Part shown: positions 53,461 through 62,638 of the stretch, piece by piece
Position numbering within the stretch: the stretch's first letter is position 1
Layout: the number at the start of each line of letters is the position of its first letter
NCBI GenBank assembly: GCA_030447725.1
Contig: JAUJOQ010000003.1
Location: forward strand, 169,408 to 233,407
DNA: 64,000 nt
Direction of reading: 5' to 3'
Origin: Thermoleophilaceae bacterium
GTDB taxonomy: Bacteria; Actinomycetota; Thermoleophilia; Solirubrobacterales; Thermoleophilaceae
Program-made: the position numbers and the translations under genes
The notes under the pieces: generated by a model
Databases searched by the model: none
Seen by the model: the letters and a program-made list of their open reading frames with translations, nothing else
Told to the model about the DNA's origin: nothing

Positions 53461-54669
53461 TTGCTTGGCGTGGAGCAGTGGGCGGAGATCAGACGGCTGA
53501 AGCACGTCGAGCGGCTCACGCAGCGCGAGATCAGCCGTCGGACGGGAATTCATCGCGACACGATCCGCCGGGCGCTCAGCTCGCCGGGGCCGCCGAGCTA
53601 CGGACCGAGACCCCCGCAGGCGTCAAAGCTCGACGACTACCGCGGGGAGATCGAGCGGCTACTCAGCGAGGAAGCGACGCTCTCCGGCGTTCGGATCCGC
53701 GAGCAGATCGCTGAGCTCGGCTATGCCGGCGGCAAGACGATCCTCGACGACTACCTGCGTGAGCTGCGCCCGCGTTATCTGCGCCCGCGCACGTTTCAGC
53801 GCACGAACTACCGCCCGGGCGAGCTGTGCCAGTTCGATCTGTGTGAGCCGCGGAGGGAGATCCCGGTTGGTTGGGGCCAGCTACGGCGGGGCTTCATCGT
53901 CACGGCCGAGCTTCCCTACTCGCGCGCGTTCGCCGGGGCGCTCGTCTTCTCAAAGCAGTGGGCGGACATCGCCTGGGGCATGAATCGCTGCCTCACGCGG
54001 CTCGGCGCGCTGCCAAAGAAGCTCGTCTGGGACCGCGAGGGCGCGATCCACGCCGGTGGTGGTCGCCCGACGCAGGACTTTGCCGCCTATTGCGGCCAGC
54101 TTCCTGCAGGCTGGGTCATCCTCGATCCGGGCGACTGTCAGGCAAAGGGTGCGCTCGAGCGCACGCACCGCTTCGTGCACGGCAACTTCGAGGCCGGCCG
54201 GAGCTTTGCCAATCCGCTGGACTTCCAGGCCCAGCTCGACCAGTGGAGCGACAGGATCAACGAGCGCGTGCACCGAACAACGCGTGCCGTCGTCGCAGAG
54301 CGCCTCGAGTTAGAGCGCGAGCAGATGCGCCCCTTGCCGGCGAAGCTGCCCGACGCGGATTGCCGCTGGGTCGCGCGAATCGCGCCGCAGCCCTACCTGC
54401 GCTTTGACCGCAACGACTACTCGCTTGACCCGCGCCTTGTCGGGCGACGGGTCGAGATCGCAGCGACCCAACGCGAGATCACCGCCGTTGCGCTCGACAC
54501 GGGCGAGCTCTGTGCCCGCCACGCGCGCGTGTTCGCCGGCGCGCTCACGTTCACCGACCCAGCCCACCAGCAGGCGCTCGATCAGCTGCGCTCAGAGCGG
54601 ACCGGCCGGCGAGCGCCCGAGGTCGAGATCCGCCCGCTTGAGCGCTATGACCGGCTGATCCCGGCATGA
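53461..54669 (+). CDS. istA: IS21 transposase IstA (copy 3)
   Basis: 402 residues, identical to the copy 2 protein, with intact HTH and D, D, E core. TTG start after gaggaagg. Confidence 0.93.
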   Translation: MLGVEQWAEIRRLKHVERLTQREISRRTGIHRDTIRRALSSPGPPSYGPRPPQASKLDDYRGEIERLLSEEATLSGVRIREQIAELGYAGGKTILDDYLRELRPRYLRPRTFQRTNYRPGELCQFDLCEPRREIPVGWGQLRRGFIVTAELPYSRAFAGALVFSKQWADIAWGMNRCLTRLGALPKKLVWDREGAIHAGGGRPTQDFAAYCGQLPAGWVILDPGDCQAKGALERTHRFVHGNFEAGRSFANPLDFQAQLDQWSDRINERVHRTTRAVVAERLELEREQMRPLPAKLPDADCRWVARIAPQPYLRFDRNDYSLDPRLVGRRVEIAATQREITAVALDTGELCARHARVFAGALTFTDPAHQQALDQLRSERTGRRAPEVEIRPLERYDRLIPA

Positions 54670-55424
54670 CCAAAGCTGCGGAGCTCGCCCACCTGTTCCG
54701 GGCGCTGAAGGCCCCGGCGGCCGCGCGTGCGCTGCCAAAGCTCGCCGAGCGCGCGCGCGAGGAGTCATGGGGCTATGAGCGCTTTGCCGAGGCGCTGCTT
54801 GAGACCGAGGTCGCCTCGCGCGAATCACACGGCGGCGAGAGCAGGATCAAGGCGGCGAGGTTCCCGGCCCGAAAGACGCTCGAGGAGTTCGACTTCAGCT
54901 TCCAACGCTCGGTCAAGCGCCAAATCGTCGAGCACCTCGGCCAGCTCGACTTCCTGCACTCAAAGGAGAACGTCGTGATGCTCGGCCCGCCCGGGACTGG
55001 CAAGACACACCTGGCGATCGCGCTCTCGATCCGCGCCTGCCTTGCCGGCCAGCGCGTCGCGTTCGCGACCGCGACCGAATGGGTCGCCCGGCTCGGCGAT
55101 GCCAAACGCCAGGGAAAGCTCGAGCCAGAGCTCCGCCGGCTCGGCTTCGTCCCGCTCGTCGTCGTCGACGAGGTCGGCTACATCCCGTTCGATCCGGAGG
55201 CGGCGAACCTGATGTTCTCGCTCGTCTCGGCGCGCTATGAGCGCGCCAGCCTGATCGTCACCTCAAACAAGCCGTTCTCCGCCTGGGGTGAGATCTTCGG
55301 CGACGAGGTCGTCGCCGCGGCGATGATCGACCGGCTCGTCCACCACGCCGAGATCCTCGCGCTCAAGGGCGACAGCTACCGGCTGCGCGACAAGGACCTC
55401 GGCTCACCGCCGCCCCACGAGTGA
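54666..55424 (+). CDS. istB: IS21 helper ATPase IstB (copy 3)
   Basis: 252 residues, identical to the copy 2 protein. Walker A and B intact; four-base overlap with istA. Confidence 0.93.
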   Translation: MTKAAELAHLFRALKAPAAARALPKLAERAREESWGYERFAEALLETEVASRESHGGESRIKAARFPARKTLEEFDFSFQRSVKRQIVEHLGQLDFLHSKENVVMLGPPGTGKTHLAIALSIRACLAGQRVAFATATEWVARLGDAKRQGKLEPELRRLGFVPLVVVDEVGYIPFDPEAANLMFSLVSARYERASLIVTSNKPFSAWGEIFGDEVVAAAMIDRLVHHAEILALKGDSYRLRDKDLGSPPPHE

Positions 55425-55672
55425 AGCGCAGGCGCCCGCTCCGCTACGCCCTACGGGCTCCGCTCCGCGGGCGCCTCCGGACTCCTCTAGGTGGACCACT
55501 TTTCAACCGGCGAAAGTGGACCAGTTTTCGACCGCCCTTGACATGTGGGCAGTGGGCAGTGGGCAGGCGCGCCTGGCCACTGGCGGACGCTGGGCGGGCG
55601 AGATATCCGGGGGAGGGCCGGCTAGTTCCGATGAACGGCGACGAGAAGGGCCTTCAGGTGACGCCCCCGCGT

Positions 55673-56596
55673 CTACGGGGCATCGTTACCCGGCCTACGG
55701 CGCAACGGAGCCGTCACTTCCTCCCACCAGTCGGGCTGCTCGTCCTTCGGCTGTGCAAAGAGTTGGGCGACGCGTCGCCCGAGTCCAGTCAGCCGAACAC
55801 GACCATTGACGAACTCGGCCAGACCCTCGTTAATCAGTTCCTTGCTCGATAGAGCGACGTGGTCCCCGTCTGCTGCTTTAAACCCGGGCGTGCTGCCGTG
55901 GCGCCGGGCTGTGCGTTCATTAAACAAGAGACGCATGAACTTCGCTATGGCAAGAGGTGACAACATCTGCAGGCGTGCGACCACATCCGCGGATTCGGTC
56001 CGGTCCAACGGAGTCATCAGCGCCTCCAGAATCCGCGAATCTTCTTCACTCTGCCCCACACGCGCAGAGAAGGTGGGCCTCCCCAGGCGCGTTTCGAGTA
56101 GCCGGCGAATCTCCGAAGCGGTCGCCGGCCCCTCTTCCTCGGGAGCGGATTCGGGTTCGTCCACTTCCTGTGCGGCCTCGTCGCCGCGGGCCGCAGCTTC
56201 CGGCCCAACCACGTAGTCGAGAAGCCGATCAAACTGCGAGAACAGGACCTTCTGCGTCGCAGCGCTGTTGGCCCTGATCTCATTGAGGGCGCCGCGAGTT
56301 TCAGTGTTCAGCTCTTCGCCCCTCCGGGTGGCCGCGTTTGACTGGCCAGTCTGAAATGCGTAGACAAAGATCTGGACAACGAACGCCAAGATGGCAAGTA
56401 GCAGTGCCAAGGCCGTCAGCGGGTCGTCTTGACCAGAGTCGTCCCCTGGCCCGAGAGTCGTCAAGGCGCCCACAGCCGCGAGCGCGGCGAATCCGACGAT
56501 GACCCCGCAGGTTGCAAGCGTCCAGAGAGCTGGCCGATTGACCTGCACCCGTGGCATGCGCTCACTGTCCCGATCCGGTCCCGCCATGGTGGTCAC
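55673..56596 (-). CDS. two-span membrane protein with cytosolic regulatory tail
   Basis: 307 residues. Two N-terminal spans (LATCGVIVGFAALAAVGAL and ALALLLAILAFVVQIFVYAF) are followed by a coiled-coil-like stretch (AATRRGEELNTETRGALNEI), an acidic linker, and a C-terminal region with SSKELINEGLAEFVNGRVRL and TGLGRRVAQLFA, which looks like a winged helix. A membrane anchor plus sensor or effector tail is common in element-borne defence genes, but no known effector is visible. It overlaps the rep gene start region by 35 bases. Confidence 0.6.
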   Translation of the reverse strand: MTTMAGPDRDSERMPRVQVNRPALWTLATCGVIVGFAALAAVGALTTLGPGDDSGQDDPLTALALLLAILAFVVQIFVYAFQTGQSNAATRRGEELNTETRGALNEIRANSAATQKVLFSQFDRLLDYVVGPEAAARGDEAAQEVDEPESAPEEEGPATASEIRRLLETRLGRPTFSARVGQSEEDSRILEALMTPLDRTESADVVARLQMLSPLAIAKFMRLLFNERTARRHGSTPGFKAADGDHVALSSKELINEGLAEFVNGRVRLTGLGRRVAQLFAQPKDEQPDWWEEVTAPLRRRPGNDAP

Positions 56597-57530
56597 ACGC
56601 TAGGGCTGCACCCGGACAGTCCGCCGGCACCGGCGGGCCCTGTCGCCCGAGGATCTGGGCCAAGAATCTGGGCGAGGGGGTAAACGCGTCGACAGTAAGG
56701 TCGAGCGTCCCTGCCACGGCCCGGGTGGCGATCTCGCGAGCCTCGTCAACGGGGCAGTTTGTCCGGTGGGAGATGAACCAGACGAAGCGCCGGAATCGCA
56801 GTTCCCGCATGGTCACGCCGGTCAGCTGCGTGAGCTCGGCGGAGACGTGGATGATCGATCGCGGCATGTCCGGCGCAGTCACGGAGCCCTGCAGAGCGAT
56901 CTTTCTCCTCTTGCCGGTGACGAAGTACGAGGAGAGGTAGCCGGCCACCTGCTTCCCTGACCTCGAGCCCAGCTTGCGCTCGGTGAAGCCGAAGCCGTAG
57001 TGCTGCGCGAGCTCCGAGAGGTATCGCGCATACAGGTGCGCCGCGTGCCTGTCTGCGCCGGTCCTGATTCCGAGGACGGGGTGCACATGCAGAACTCCGC
57101 GGCGCTGCTTCTCGAAGGCGCGCACCAGCAGGATCGGCTTGACGCCGTGGCGTTGGACGGATTGGTAGACCCGCCGGTGCAGTCGACGCCAGCGGTCCGA
57201 CGCCGTGCGGCTCCAGGCGACCGCGAGGCTCGGAACCACGCGACAGCCGAGATTGCCGCTGTGCACATGCGCCCCGAGGCCGAGGCAGTGATGCTCGTCC
57301 CAGGGCAGAGCGTCGGTGCCGGGAGCCGTGACCGCGAGAACGACCACTGATCCGTCGTACGCCGTGAGGTTCTCGAACAGCTTTTCGCCGTTGATCGCCC
57401 GCCCACAGGGCGCGTAGCCCGGGCAGCGGCGCCGACGGCACGTCTGGGCTCGGCCGTAGGTGAAGCGCCGGCAATGGACGCAACGGCCGGTGGGCTCTTG
57501 GCGCCAGCCGCTAGCTGTGCTTGTCGCCAC
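56562..57530 (-). CDS. HUH rolling-circle replication initiator (RepSA-like)
   Basis: 322 residues. A Cys-rich front (RCVHCRRFTYGRAQTCRRRR, CPGYAPC) precedes GVLHVHPVLGI, the HUH metal motif near 148-150. Motif 3 tyrosines lie in QVAGYLSSYFVTGKRR (about 198 and 202). This layout is that of Rep proteins of actinobacterial integrative elements and of pSAM2/pSN22-type plasmids. It would nick its own origin for replication after excision. Intact, and at the far end from the integrase. Confidence 0.8.
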   Translation of the reverse strand: MATSTASGWRQEPTGRCVHCRRFTYGRAQTCRRRRCPGYAPCGRAINGEKLFENLTAYDGSVVVLAVTAPGTDALPWDEHHCLGLGAHVHSGNLGCRVVPSLAVAWSRTASDRWRRLHRRVYQSVQRHGVKPILLVRAFEKQRRGVLHVHPVLGIRTGADRHAAHLYARYLSELAQHYGFGFTERKLGSRSGKQVAGYLSSYFVTGKRRKIALQGSVTAPDMPRSIIHVSAELTQLTGVTMRELRFRRFVWFISHRTNCPVDEAREIATRAVAGTLDLTVDAFTPSPRFLAQILGRQGPPVPADCPGAALACDHHGGTGSGQ

Positions 57531-57592
57531 GGCCCGCCACGCGGAAGTGCTCCACGTAGAGGGCCACCTTCGGCTCTAGGGGCCGAAGGAGG

Positions 57593-57625
57593 GTTTACAC
57601 CGGTTCGATTCCGGTCGTCGCCTCT
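57593..57625. other. right attachment site (tRNA-Cys 3' duplicate)
   Basis: Perfect 33-bp copy of 50184-50216 in the same orientation, with no tRNA 5' half before it. It ends the second element. Confidence 0.85.
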
Positions 57626-57691
57626 GAATCGACCTGTCGAGGCGAGGTCGCCGGCCGGAGGAATCCGTCGGCTCGCGCCGAAATCTGCGGC

Positions 57692-57901
57692 GTGGTCGTC
57701 ACCGTGCTCGTCGCCGCCGTTGTCGGGGTCTGCCTGACCATCGCCATCGTCGGATGGGTCGCCAGGCGGCTCGGGCTTCCGATTCTCGAGACGCTCGCCT
57801 GGTTCGGACTCGTTGAGCATCCGCTCCTGCCCGAGCCCGAGCTCACTCAGCGCCGCGCAGATCCGCCCGGCGCCCGTCCCTCACTTTGGTATCCCGTTTG
57901 A
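57692..57901 (+). CDS. small membrane protein
   Basis: The GTG at 57692 gives VVTVLVAAVVGVCLTIAIVG plus WVARRLGLPILETLAWFGLV, one strong span and a second weak one. The last 20 residues are Pro/Arg-rich and may be out of frame. It is the first chromosomal frame beyond the att site. Function unknown. Confidence 0.4.
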   Translation: MVVTVLVAAVVGVCLTIAIVGWVARRLGLPILETLAWFGLVEHPLLPEPELTQRRADPPGARPSLWYPV

Positions 57902-57955
57902 GTGCCAAAGGCACGGATCGACCGTGATTCGCCCCCGAGCCGGCTGCGCGGGCGG

Positions 57956-58480
57956 CTACTCCTGGACCTTCGACTCGATGCTGGTCAGCGTCTCGGTGAT
58001 CTCCGTCTGGGACCCCTGAAGCTTCTGTGCGGCTGACTGGGCCGCCGCCTGATCGCCGGACTCGAGAGCGTTCTTGACTGCGTCGACCTGGTCGGCCACG
58101 CCGCGGAACTGCGACACGAGCTTGTCGTGGTCCGCCTGCGCCTCGGCGGGCGGGTCAAGCGTCTCGAACTCGTCGGCCGCGTCGATCACTACGCCCTTCA
58201 GGCCCTCCAGGGCCTTCGACCTCTCCGCCATGTCGTTAGCACCCGCGACCTTCGTCGCGGCCGCCTGGGCGGCGTCCCGGAAGTCCTCGCCCGCCGCCCG
58301 AAACGCTTGTGTGTACTCGCCTCCGTCGCCTCCGCCCGTGGATTCATCGGTTGTGGTCTGCTCGGTGGTGTCGCTGCCGGCGCTCGTCTCGTCGTCATCG
58401 CCGCCACAACCCGCGAAGGCCGCGAGCGCCACGGTGCAAGCGAGGGCGCACAGCGCCCTTGAACTACGTGGGTTGAACAT
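57956..58480 (-). CDS. lipoprotein with helical domain
   Basis: The ATG at 58480 starts FNPRSSRALCALACTVALAA then FAGC, a clear lipobox. A Ser/Thr/Asp/Gly linker leads to a 120-residue helical domain (AFRAAGEDFRDAAQAAATKV, HDKLVSQFRGVADQVDAVKN, SQTEITETLTSIESKVQE). It is anchored on the outer face of the membrane. Ligand unknown. Divergent from acs. Confidence 0.75.
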   Translation of the reverse strand: MFNPRSSRALCALACTVALAAFAGCGGDDDETSAGSDTTEQTTTDESTGGGDGGEYTQAFRAAGEDFRDAAQAAATKVAGANDMAERSKALEGLKGVVIDAADEFETLDPPAEAQADHDKLVSQFRGVADQVDAVKNALESGDQAAAQSAAQKLQGSQTEITETLTSIESKVQE

Positions 58481-58666
58481 GAGGTCTCCAGTTCGTGAAT
58501 GGCTCGAGGCGCCCACTCGGGGGGCGGGGGTGAAAAGCAGCCTAGAACAGGCTGGCGATCACCGTGGGCTTTGTGGCTCGAGGGCGGCTGCGCCGCGCCG
58601 GGCACGGCGGACGGACGCCGAGCGCCCCTGATGGGGTAGAACCACCGGAAACGAGGAGGAGGCGAC

Positions 58667-60658
58667 TTGAAGGCCGGCACCGCACCGTCTGGGGAAGAGC
58701 TCGAGAAGCAGATCGAGCAGTTGCTCGATCAGGAGCGGTTCGACCCGCCGGCGAAGTTTGCCGAGAACGCCCTGCTCAACGACCCGAAGGTCTACGAGCA
58801 GGCTGCAGAGGACCCGGTGAAATGGTGGGCCGGTCATGCCGAGGACCTGCACTGGTTCGAGGACTGGGACGAGGTTCTGGACGACTCCCAGGCGCCGTTC
58901 TACAAGTGGTTCAGGGGCGGCAAGCTGAACGCCTCCTACAACTGCCTCGATCGTCACGTCGAGGCGGGCATCGGCGACCGGGTGGCCTTTCACTGGCGCG
59001 GTGAGGAGGGCGAGGAGCGCGATGTGACCTACGCCGGCCTGCACCGCGACGTCCAGCGGCTGGCCAATGCTCTCAAGGACCGCGGCATCGGACCGGGCGA
59101 CGTGGTGGGGATCTATCTGCCGATGATCCCCGAGGTCGTCGTGGCCATGCTGGCGTGCGCGCGCATCGGCGCCCCGCACAACGTGGTGTTCGGAGGCTTC
59201 TCGCCCAGCTCGGTGAAGGAGCGGATGGAGTTCTCCGAGGCCAAGGCGCTGATCACCGCCGATGCCGCGCGGCGCAAGGGCAAGACCGCGCCGGTCAAGC
59301 CCGCGGTTGACGACTTCCTCGGGGAGCTGCCCTCGATAGAGACCGTCGTGGTGGTCAAGAACGCCGGCGAGGACGTGGCGATGACCGAGGGGCGCGACCT
59401 CTGGTACCACGAGGCGCTCGAGGCCGCGGACGCCGAGTGCGCCGCGGAGCCCCTGGACGCGGAGCATCCCCTGTATGTGCTCTACACCTCCGGCTCGACC
59501 GCCAAGCCCAAGGGCATCCTGCACACCACCGGCGGCTACCTGACCGGCGTGGCGGCCACCACCAGATACGTGTTCGACCTCAAGCCCGAGACCGACGTGT
59601 TCTGGTGCTCGGCCGACGTCGGCTGGGTCACCGGCCACTCCTACATCGTCTACGGCCCGCTGGCCTGCGGCGCCACCTCGGTCATGTACGAGGGCGCTCC
59701 CGACTATCCCGACAAGGACATCTGGTGGAAGCTGTGCGACCGCTACGGAGTCACGATCTTCTACACCGCCCCGACCGCGATCCGGTCCTGTATGAAGTGG
59801 GGCGCCGACTATCCGGCCAGGCACGACCTGTCCACGCTCAGGCTGCTCGGCACGGTGGGCGAGCCCATCAATCCGAAGGCCTGGGTCTGGTACCACCTCG
59901 TGATCGGCGGGAGGCGCTGTCCGGTCGTCGACACGTGGTGGCAGACCGAGACCGGGCACATCATGATCGCCCCGCTGCCCGGGATCACGGCCACAAAGCC
60001 GGGCTCGGCCACCACGCCCTTCCCCGGCATCGAGGCCGAGGTCGTCGATGAGGAGGGCGACGACGCGGGCACCGCACAGGGACTGCTGGTGCTGCGCAAG
60101 CCGTGGCCGGGGATGCTGCGCAACCTGTACAAGGACCCCGACCGGTTCAAGGAGACCTACTTCTCGAAGTTCGGCCCCACGACCTACTTCGTGGGCGATG
60201 CCGCCCGCCGCGACGACGACGGCTACTTCTGGGTGATCGGCCGTGTGGATGACGTGATCAACGTGTCCGGGCACCGCCTGTCGACGGCGGAGGTGGAGTC
60301 GGCGATCGTCTCGCACCCCAAGGTGGCCGAGGCGGCGGTGATCGGCCAGACCGACGAGGACTCCGGGCAGGCGATCTGCGCGTTTGTCACACTCGAGGGC
60401 GAGCGCGGGGGCGACGACGAGATGGTGGCCCAGCTGCGCGAGCACGTGGCCAAGCGGATCGGCAAGCTCGCGCGGCCCAAGCGCGTCGTCTGGGCCGACG
60501 ACCTGCCCAAGACCCGCTCGGGCAAGATCATGCGCCGGCTGCTTCGCGACATCGCCGAGGGGCGCGAGCTGGGCGACGTGACGACGCTGCGGGACCCGGA
60601 CGTGATGTCACAGCTGGAGGAGAAGGTGGCAGCCCGCCGAGACGAGGCCGACGCCTGA
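58667..60658 (+). CDS. acs: acetyl-coenzyme A synthetase
   Basis: Acs makes acetyl-CoA from acetate, ATP and CoA via acetyl-AMP. TTG start after gaggaggcga. The 663-residue protein has P-loop YTSGSTAKPKG (about 272), VVDTWWQTETGH, the hinge region YFWVIGRVDDVINVSGHRLS, and the C-terminal catalytic Lys in KTRSGKIMRR (about 618), the usual target of regulatory acetylation. Intact. With pckG nearby it fits growth on acetate. Confidence 0.95.
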   Translation: MKAGTAPSGEELEKQIEQLLDQERFDPPAKFAENALLNDPKVYEQAAEDPVKWWAGHAEDLHWFEDWDEVLDDSQAPFYKWFRGGKLNASYNCLDRHVEAGIGDRVAFHWRGEEGEERDVTYAGLHRDVQRLANALKDRGIGPGDVVGIYLPMIPEVVVAMLACARIGAPHNVVFGGFSPSSVKERMEFSEAKALITADAARRKGKTAPVKPAVDDFLGELPSIETVVVVKNAGEDVAMTEGRDLWYHEALEAADAECAAEPLDAEHPLYVLYTSGSTAKPKGILHTTGGYLTGVAATTRYVFDLKPETDVFWCSADVGWVTGHSYIVYGPLACGATSVMYEGAPDYPDKDIWWKLCDRYGVTIFYTAPTAIRSCMKWGADYPARHDLSTLRLLGTVGEPINPKAWVWYHLVIGGRRCPVVDTWWQTETGHIMIAPLPGITATKPGSATTPFPGIEAEVVDEEGDDAGTAQGLLVLRKPWPGMLRNLYKDPDRFKETYFSKFGPTTYFVGDAARRDDDGYFWVIGRVDDVINVSGHRLSTAEVESAIVSHPKVAEAAVIGQTDEDSGQAICAFVTLEGERGGDDEMVAQLREHVAKRIGKLARPKRVVWADDLPKTRSGKIMRRLLRDIAEGRELGDVTTLRDPDVMSQLEEKVAARRDEADA

Positions 60659-60676
60659 GCGAAGGCGCTTCCTCCC

Positions 60677-62278
60677 TCAGCGCCGGCGAGCAGGCGTGGG
60701 CGGCACCGGCGCCGGATCCTGACCGCCTTCGCCCAGGGTGCCCGTCACCTTGGGACCGCGGCCCGGTATCGGCCTGGCTTCGGCGCGGCAGCTGCGCCCG
60801 CGGCAGGCGACCAGACGGCGAAGCTCGCGGCGCAGCCCCGCTCGGGTGTCGCGGTAGCGCGTGGCCAGGTGTCGCGAGTTGAGCTGATGAGGGTCGCGCT
60901 GCATGTCGTACAGCTCGCGGCTGCCGTCGCGATAGGCCACATACAGATAGTCCTCCGTGCGCACGGCCGAGTAGGTGAGGATATTGCGCAGCGGCGCAAC
61001 GGGGCCCTGGTCGGGCTCCAGCCGGCCGGGCCTCTGGCCGCCGGTCTCCAGCAGCAGCACACGCTCGGTGCGCAGCTCGGGGTCGTGGGCGTAGGGCAGC
61101 AGCGAGCGCCCGTCCATGGTCTTGCCGGAGCGCCCCTCGGCGATGTCGAGCAGGGTGGGGGCGAGGTCGATGTTGCCAACCAGCTCCTGGGAGGTCTTCC
61201 CGCGCGGGATGCCCGGCCCCGAGATCAGCAGCGGCACCCGGATCGACGGGTCGTAGGGCAGCATCTTGCCGCTGCGCACGCGGTGCTCGCCCTGCAGGAA
61301 GCCGTTGTCGGATGTGAAGACGATGTAGGTGTTCTCGTAGACGCCCGAGCGGCGCAGCTGCCCCACGATCCCGGCCACCGCCTCGTCCACCGCCAGCAGC
61401 GACTCCTGACGGGTGCGGTAGTTGGCGGTGATCTGATCGATGTTCTCCTGGGTCAGCGGCGGCGAGCGGCGCTGCACGTAGCCCGGCTTGTCGGACAGGT
61501 CGGCTTCGTCGAAGGAGGGCGGGCGGGGGAGAGGCGCGCCGGCCAGCGCCCCGAGGTGGCGTGGCGCGGGCCGCGCGGGCAGGCGCCGGCGATCGCTGCG
61601 AATCTCGTGGTGGGGGGCCAGGAAGGCAAGAGAGAGGAAGAAGGGGCTGCGCTTGTTGGCGCGCCGCCGGATGAAGTCGACGGCCTTGTCGCGGTAGACG
61701 TCGGTCTGGTAGAGCGCGGGGTCCTCGATGTCCTCGGAGCCGTAGGTGTTGAAGACGCCGTTCTCGTTCAGCGTGTACCCCCACATCCGGTAGGTGGAGG
61801 GGTCGACCGAGCCCCGCCACTCGTCCCAGCCCGGCGGCACGTCGGCCGCAGTATCGCTGCCGTAGCCGTTGAGGAACTTGCCGATGTGGCTCGTGTAGTA
61901 GCCGGCCCTCTTCATCCACACCGACAGCGAGTTGGCCTTGTCGAAGCGGCCGTAGCCGCCGGTGGGCGGGAAGAGGCCCATCACGCCGTGGTTGTGGGCG
62001 TACTGGCCGCTGAGGTAAGTGGCTCGGGAGGGACAGCATGTGGGATAGGAGACGAACGAGTTGTCGAAGCTCACCCCGCGGCCCCCGATCAGCCGCCTGG
62101 TCCGCGTCATCACGTCGAGATCCTGCAGCGTCTGGTCGTCGGTCATGATCACCACCACGTTGGGGCGCTTGGCCTTGGCCCGTGCCGAGCCGGCCGGAGC
62201 CGAGGAGCTCTCCCCCGGCGCCAGCGCCAGCAGGGCGAGCGCGCACAGGCATGCGAGTGTGGGTAGCAGGCGTCTCAT
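60677..62278 (-). CDS. secreted sulfatase
   Basis: Signal peptide RRLLPTLACLCALALLALAP. The alkaline-phosphatase-fold core has RPNVVVIMTDDQT (metal Asp pair), the formylglycine site PTCCPSRATYLSG (Cys81 of C-x-P-x-R), HIGKFLNGY (Lys) and FTSDNGFLQGEHR (metal Asp/Asn). The C-terminus SRELYDMQRDPHQLNSRH is the family end. Substrate unknown; a sulfated polymer or ester is likely. It needs a formylglycine-generating enzyme not seen in the window. 533 residues, intact, convergent with acs. Confidence 0.9.
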   Translation of the reverse strand: MRRLLPTLACLCALALLALAPGESSSAPAGSARAKAKRPNVVVIMTDDQTLQDLDVMTRTRRLIGGRGVSFDNSFVSYPTCCPSRATYLSGQYAHNHGVMGLFPPTGGYGRFDKANSLSVWMKRAGYYTSHIGKFLNGYGSDTAADVPPGWDEWRGSVDPSTYRMWGYTLNENGVFNTYGSEDIEDPALYQTDVYRDKAVDFIRRRANKRSPFFLSLAFLAPHHEIRSDRRRLPARPAPRHLGALAGAPLPRPPSFDEADLSDKPGYVQRRSPPLTQENIDQITANYRTRQESLLAVDEAVAGIVGQLRRSGVYENTYIVFTSDNGFLQGEHRVRSGKMLPYDPSIRVPLLISGPGIPRGKTSQELVGNIDLAPTLLDIAEGRSGKTMDGRSLLPYAHDPELRTERVLLLETGGQRPGRLEPDQGPVAPLRNILTYSAVRTEDYLYVAYRDGSRELYDMQRDPHQLNSRHLATRYRDTRAGLRRELRRLVACRGRSCRAEARPIPGRGPKVTGTLGEGGQDPAPVPPTPARRR

Positions 62279-62358
62279 GGGGGCGGTCGGGGTAAGACAC
62301 CGCGACGTAACCGAAGTCGCGGCCCGGCGAACGATAGGGGGAACCCCTAAACGGAAAA

Positions 62359-62377
62359 GGGGCCCGACCGGGGCCCC
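62359..62377. terminator. GC-rich hairpin
   Basis: ggggccc, loop gaccg, gggcccc, preceded by aaaa. It lies upstream of the sulfatase gene and after the tRNA-Val gene (both minus strand), so it probably ends the tRNA transcript. On the minus strand the stem is followed by tttt. Confidence 0.65.
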
Positions 62378-62492
62378 TCACCGTGAAGACGTGCCACCGG
62401 GTCGCTCTCGCAACACCGGCCCGTCGGCCTTCCTGCCCTTTCCATCGGCAGGTGCGCCCAGTCCTTGAGCGCCGACCTCGCGTCGCGTCGGA

Positions 62493-62565
62493 TGGGCCGT
62501 GCTGGGCTCGAACCAGCGACCTCCGCCTTGTCGAGGCGGCGCTCTCCCAGCTGAGCTAACGGCCC
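62493..62565 (-). tRNA. tRNA-Val(GAC)
   Basis: The minus strand gives acceptor GGGCCGT/ACGGCCC with A73, D arm AGCTCAGCTGGGAGAGC, anticodon stem CCGCC/GGCGG around TCGACAA (anticodon GAC), T arm CTGGTTCGAGCCCAG. No CCA encoded. Confidence 0.95.
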
Positions 62566-62638
62566 GGGAGCGCCGAGAATAGCGTCCCCGTTGCCGGCTG
62601 GACGCCTAGTGTCAAAGCGCCGCGTAACCTGATCGACG

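Larger units (their letters stand above)
53334..55543. mobile_element. IS21-family element, copy 3
   Basis: 2210 bp with the same ends as copy 2, but the flanks (gaggttc and tgtgggc) show no target duplication. It therefore moved by recombination, or the neighbouring DNA was deleted after insertion. It lies in the same orientation as copy 2, 12 kb away. Confidence 0.92.

Noticed and set aside
58559..60445. 628-residue minus-strand frame opposite acs
   Set aside because: It is the antisense of a clear acetyl-CoA synthetase and has no family features.
60528..62381. 617-residue frame overlapping the sulfatase on the same strand
   Set aside because: Low-complexity Arg/Ala shadow; the 533-residue frame has the signal peptide and sulfatase motifs.
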